Shown: positions 63,645 to 64,000 of the stretch, in pieces
Layout of the letters: the number at the start of each line of letters is the position of its first letter
Numbering within the stretch: position 1 is the stretch's first letter
NCBI GenBank assembly: GCA_035041965.1
Contig: JAPYMA010000207.1
Span: 124,001 to 188,000 of the forward strand
DNA: 64,000 nt
Direction of reading: 5' to 3'
Origin: Anisakis pegreffii
Lineage: Eukaryota; Nematoda; Chromadorea; Rhabditida; Anisakidae
Notes under the pieces: generated by a model
What the model was told of the DNA's origin: nothing
What the model saw: the letters and a program-made list of their open reading frames with translations, nothing else
Database searches by the model: none
Made by a program: the position numbers and the translations under genes

Positions 63645-64000
63645 TGTATCATTAGCTCGTCCGAGCCTAAAACGGTTTTCAATTGTTTTAACAGGGTTTT
63701 CATTCTTTTCCTTGCTGTTGCAATCGCTCTCATAACTTTTATCACCAAAACTATTCTCTTCTGCTAATTTCTCATTCAATTTACTCAACAGTTTAACTCA
63801 AATTCTCATTCTATGAAACGCGCTCTATAATTGATTTTTTGACTGTCGAACGTTGTTGAGCAGTTCAATTCAATTGCTGTATTGTTGATTTCGGCTGTCA
63901 ACACTCGTCAGCAAATAGTACATGCCACGGAATAAGAAGCAGTGAATTAAAATGAGACGAAGTGAATGAGAAAAACTCATCAAGAGAACGATATGCACAT
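63645..64000 (+). mobile_element. MITE-like inverted-repeat element, copy 3 (cut by window end)
   Basis: Homologous to 47558-48015 from the shared start ATCATTAGxTCGTxCGxGCCTAA through GACGAAGTGAATGAGAAA and ATCAAGAGAACGATAT. The right arm runs off the window. Copies differ by many substitutions and small indels, so the insertions are old or came from different sources. Confidence 0.75.

Overview
This window looks like a chromadorean nematode genome. It holds seven cuticle collagen genes of the Col_cuticle_N / Gly-X-Y type, AT-rich spacers, small spliced exons, and protein-coding genes whose first ATG sits directly behind a 3' splice-acceptor sequence, as expected for spliced-leader trans-splicing. 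Introns are often longer than in Caenorhabditis (up to about 2.5 kb). I cannot name the species from the sequence alone. All ten gene models were joined by hand and checked for reading frame and splice phase.

Layout. From 1 to 37 kb lies a cuticle collagen cluster: collagens A (24-3979) and B (9791-11142) on the + strand, then C (13021-15460), D (24709-26743), E (28862-30206), F (32253-33513) and G (35381-36983) on the - strand. All seven share one three-exon plan: exon 1 is always 162 nt (signal-anchor domain), exon 3 is always 236 nt (second collagen block plus the Cys-containing C-terminus), and exon 2 varies from 466 to 526 nt. TATA boxes lie 50-200 bp upstream of B-G. B and C are convergent and carry a 206-bp block that is identical by eye, which suggests gene conversion. 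A and G, the outermost genes, share an extra segment before the first Gly-X-Y block, so the cluster looks partly mirror-symmetric. E is the divergent member.

From 41.8 to 45.9 kb (-) lies a complete 12-exon MBOAT-family lysophospholipid acyltransferase (483 aa) ending in an ER-retrieval-like KKVE. From 50.3 to 55.0 kb (+) lies a complete 11-exon bestrophin chloride channel (576 aa). From 60.3 to 63.3 kb (+) lies an orphan rhodopsin-like GPCR (about 370 aa) with degenerate DRY and NPxxY motifs. These three genes are not obviously linked in function to the collagens.

Non-coding structure. The window contains three copies of a short inverted-repeat element (about 24.0, 47.6 and 63.6 kb), a strong hairpin and a dispersed direct repeat inside collagen A intron 1, a tandem duplication inside bestrophin intron 10, a TTAGGC-bearing palindromic repeat near 63.5 kb, and several gene-free stretches of 4-9 kb. 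Five of the 42 modelled introns end in AAG instead of CAG or TAG, an unusual rate for a nematode.

I found no CRISPR array, operon, rRNA or convincing tRNA, and no viral or toxin gene. The undescribed biology most worth following is the collagen cluster architecture, the AAG splice acceptors and the short repeat family.
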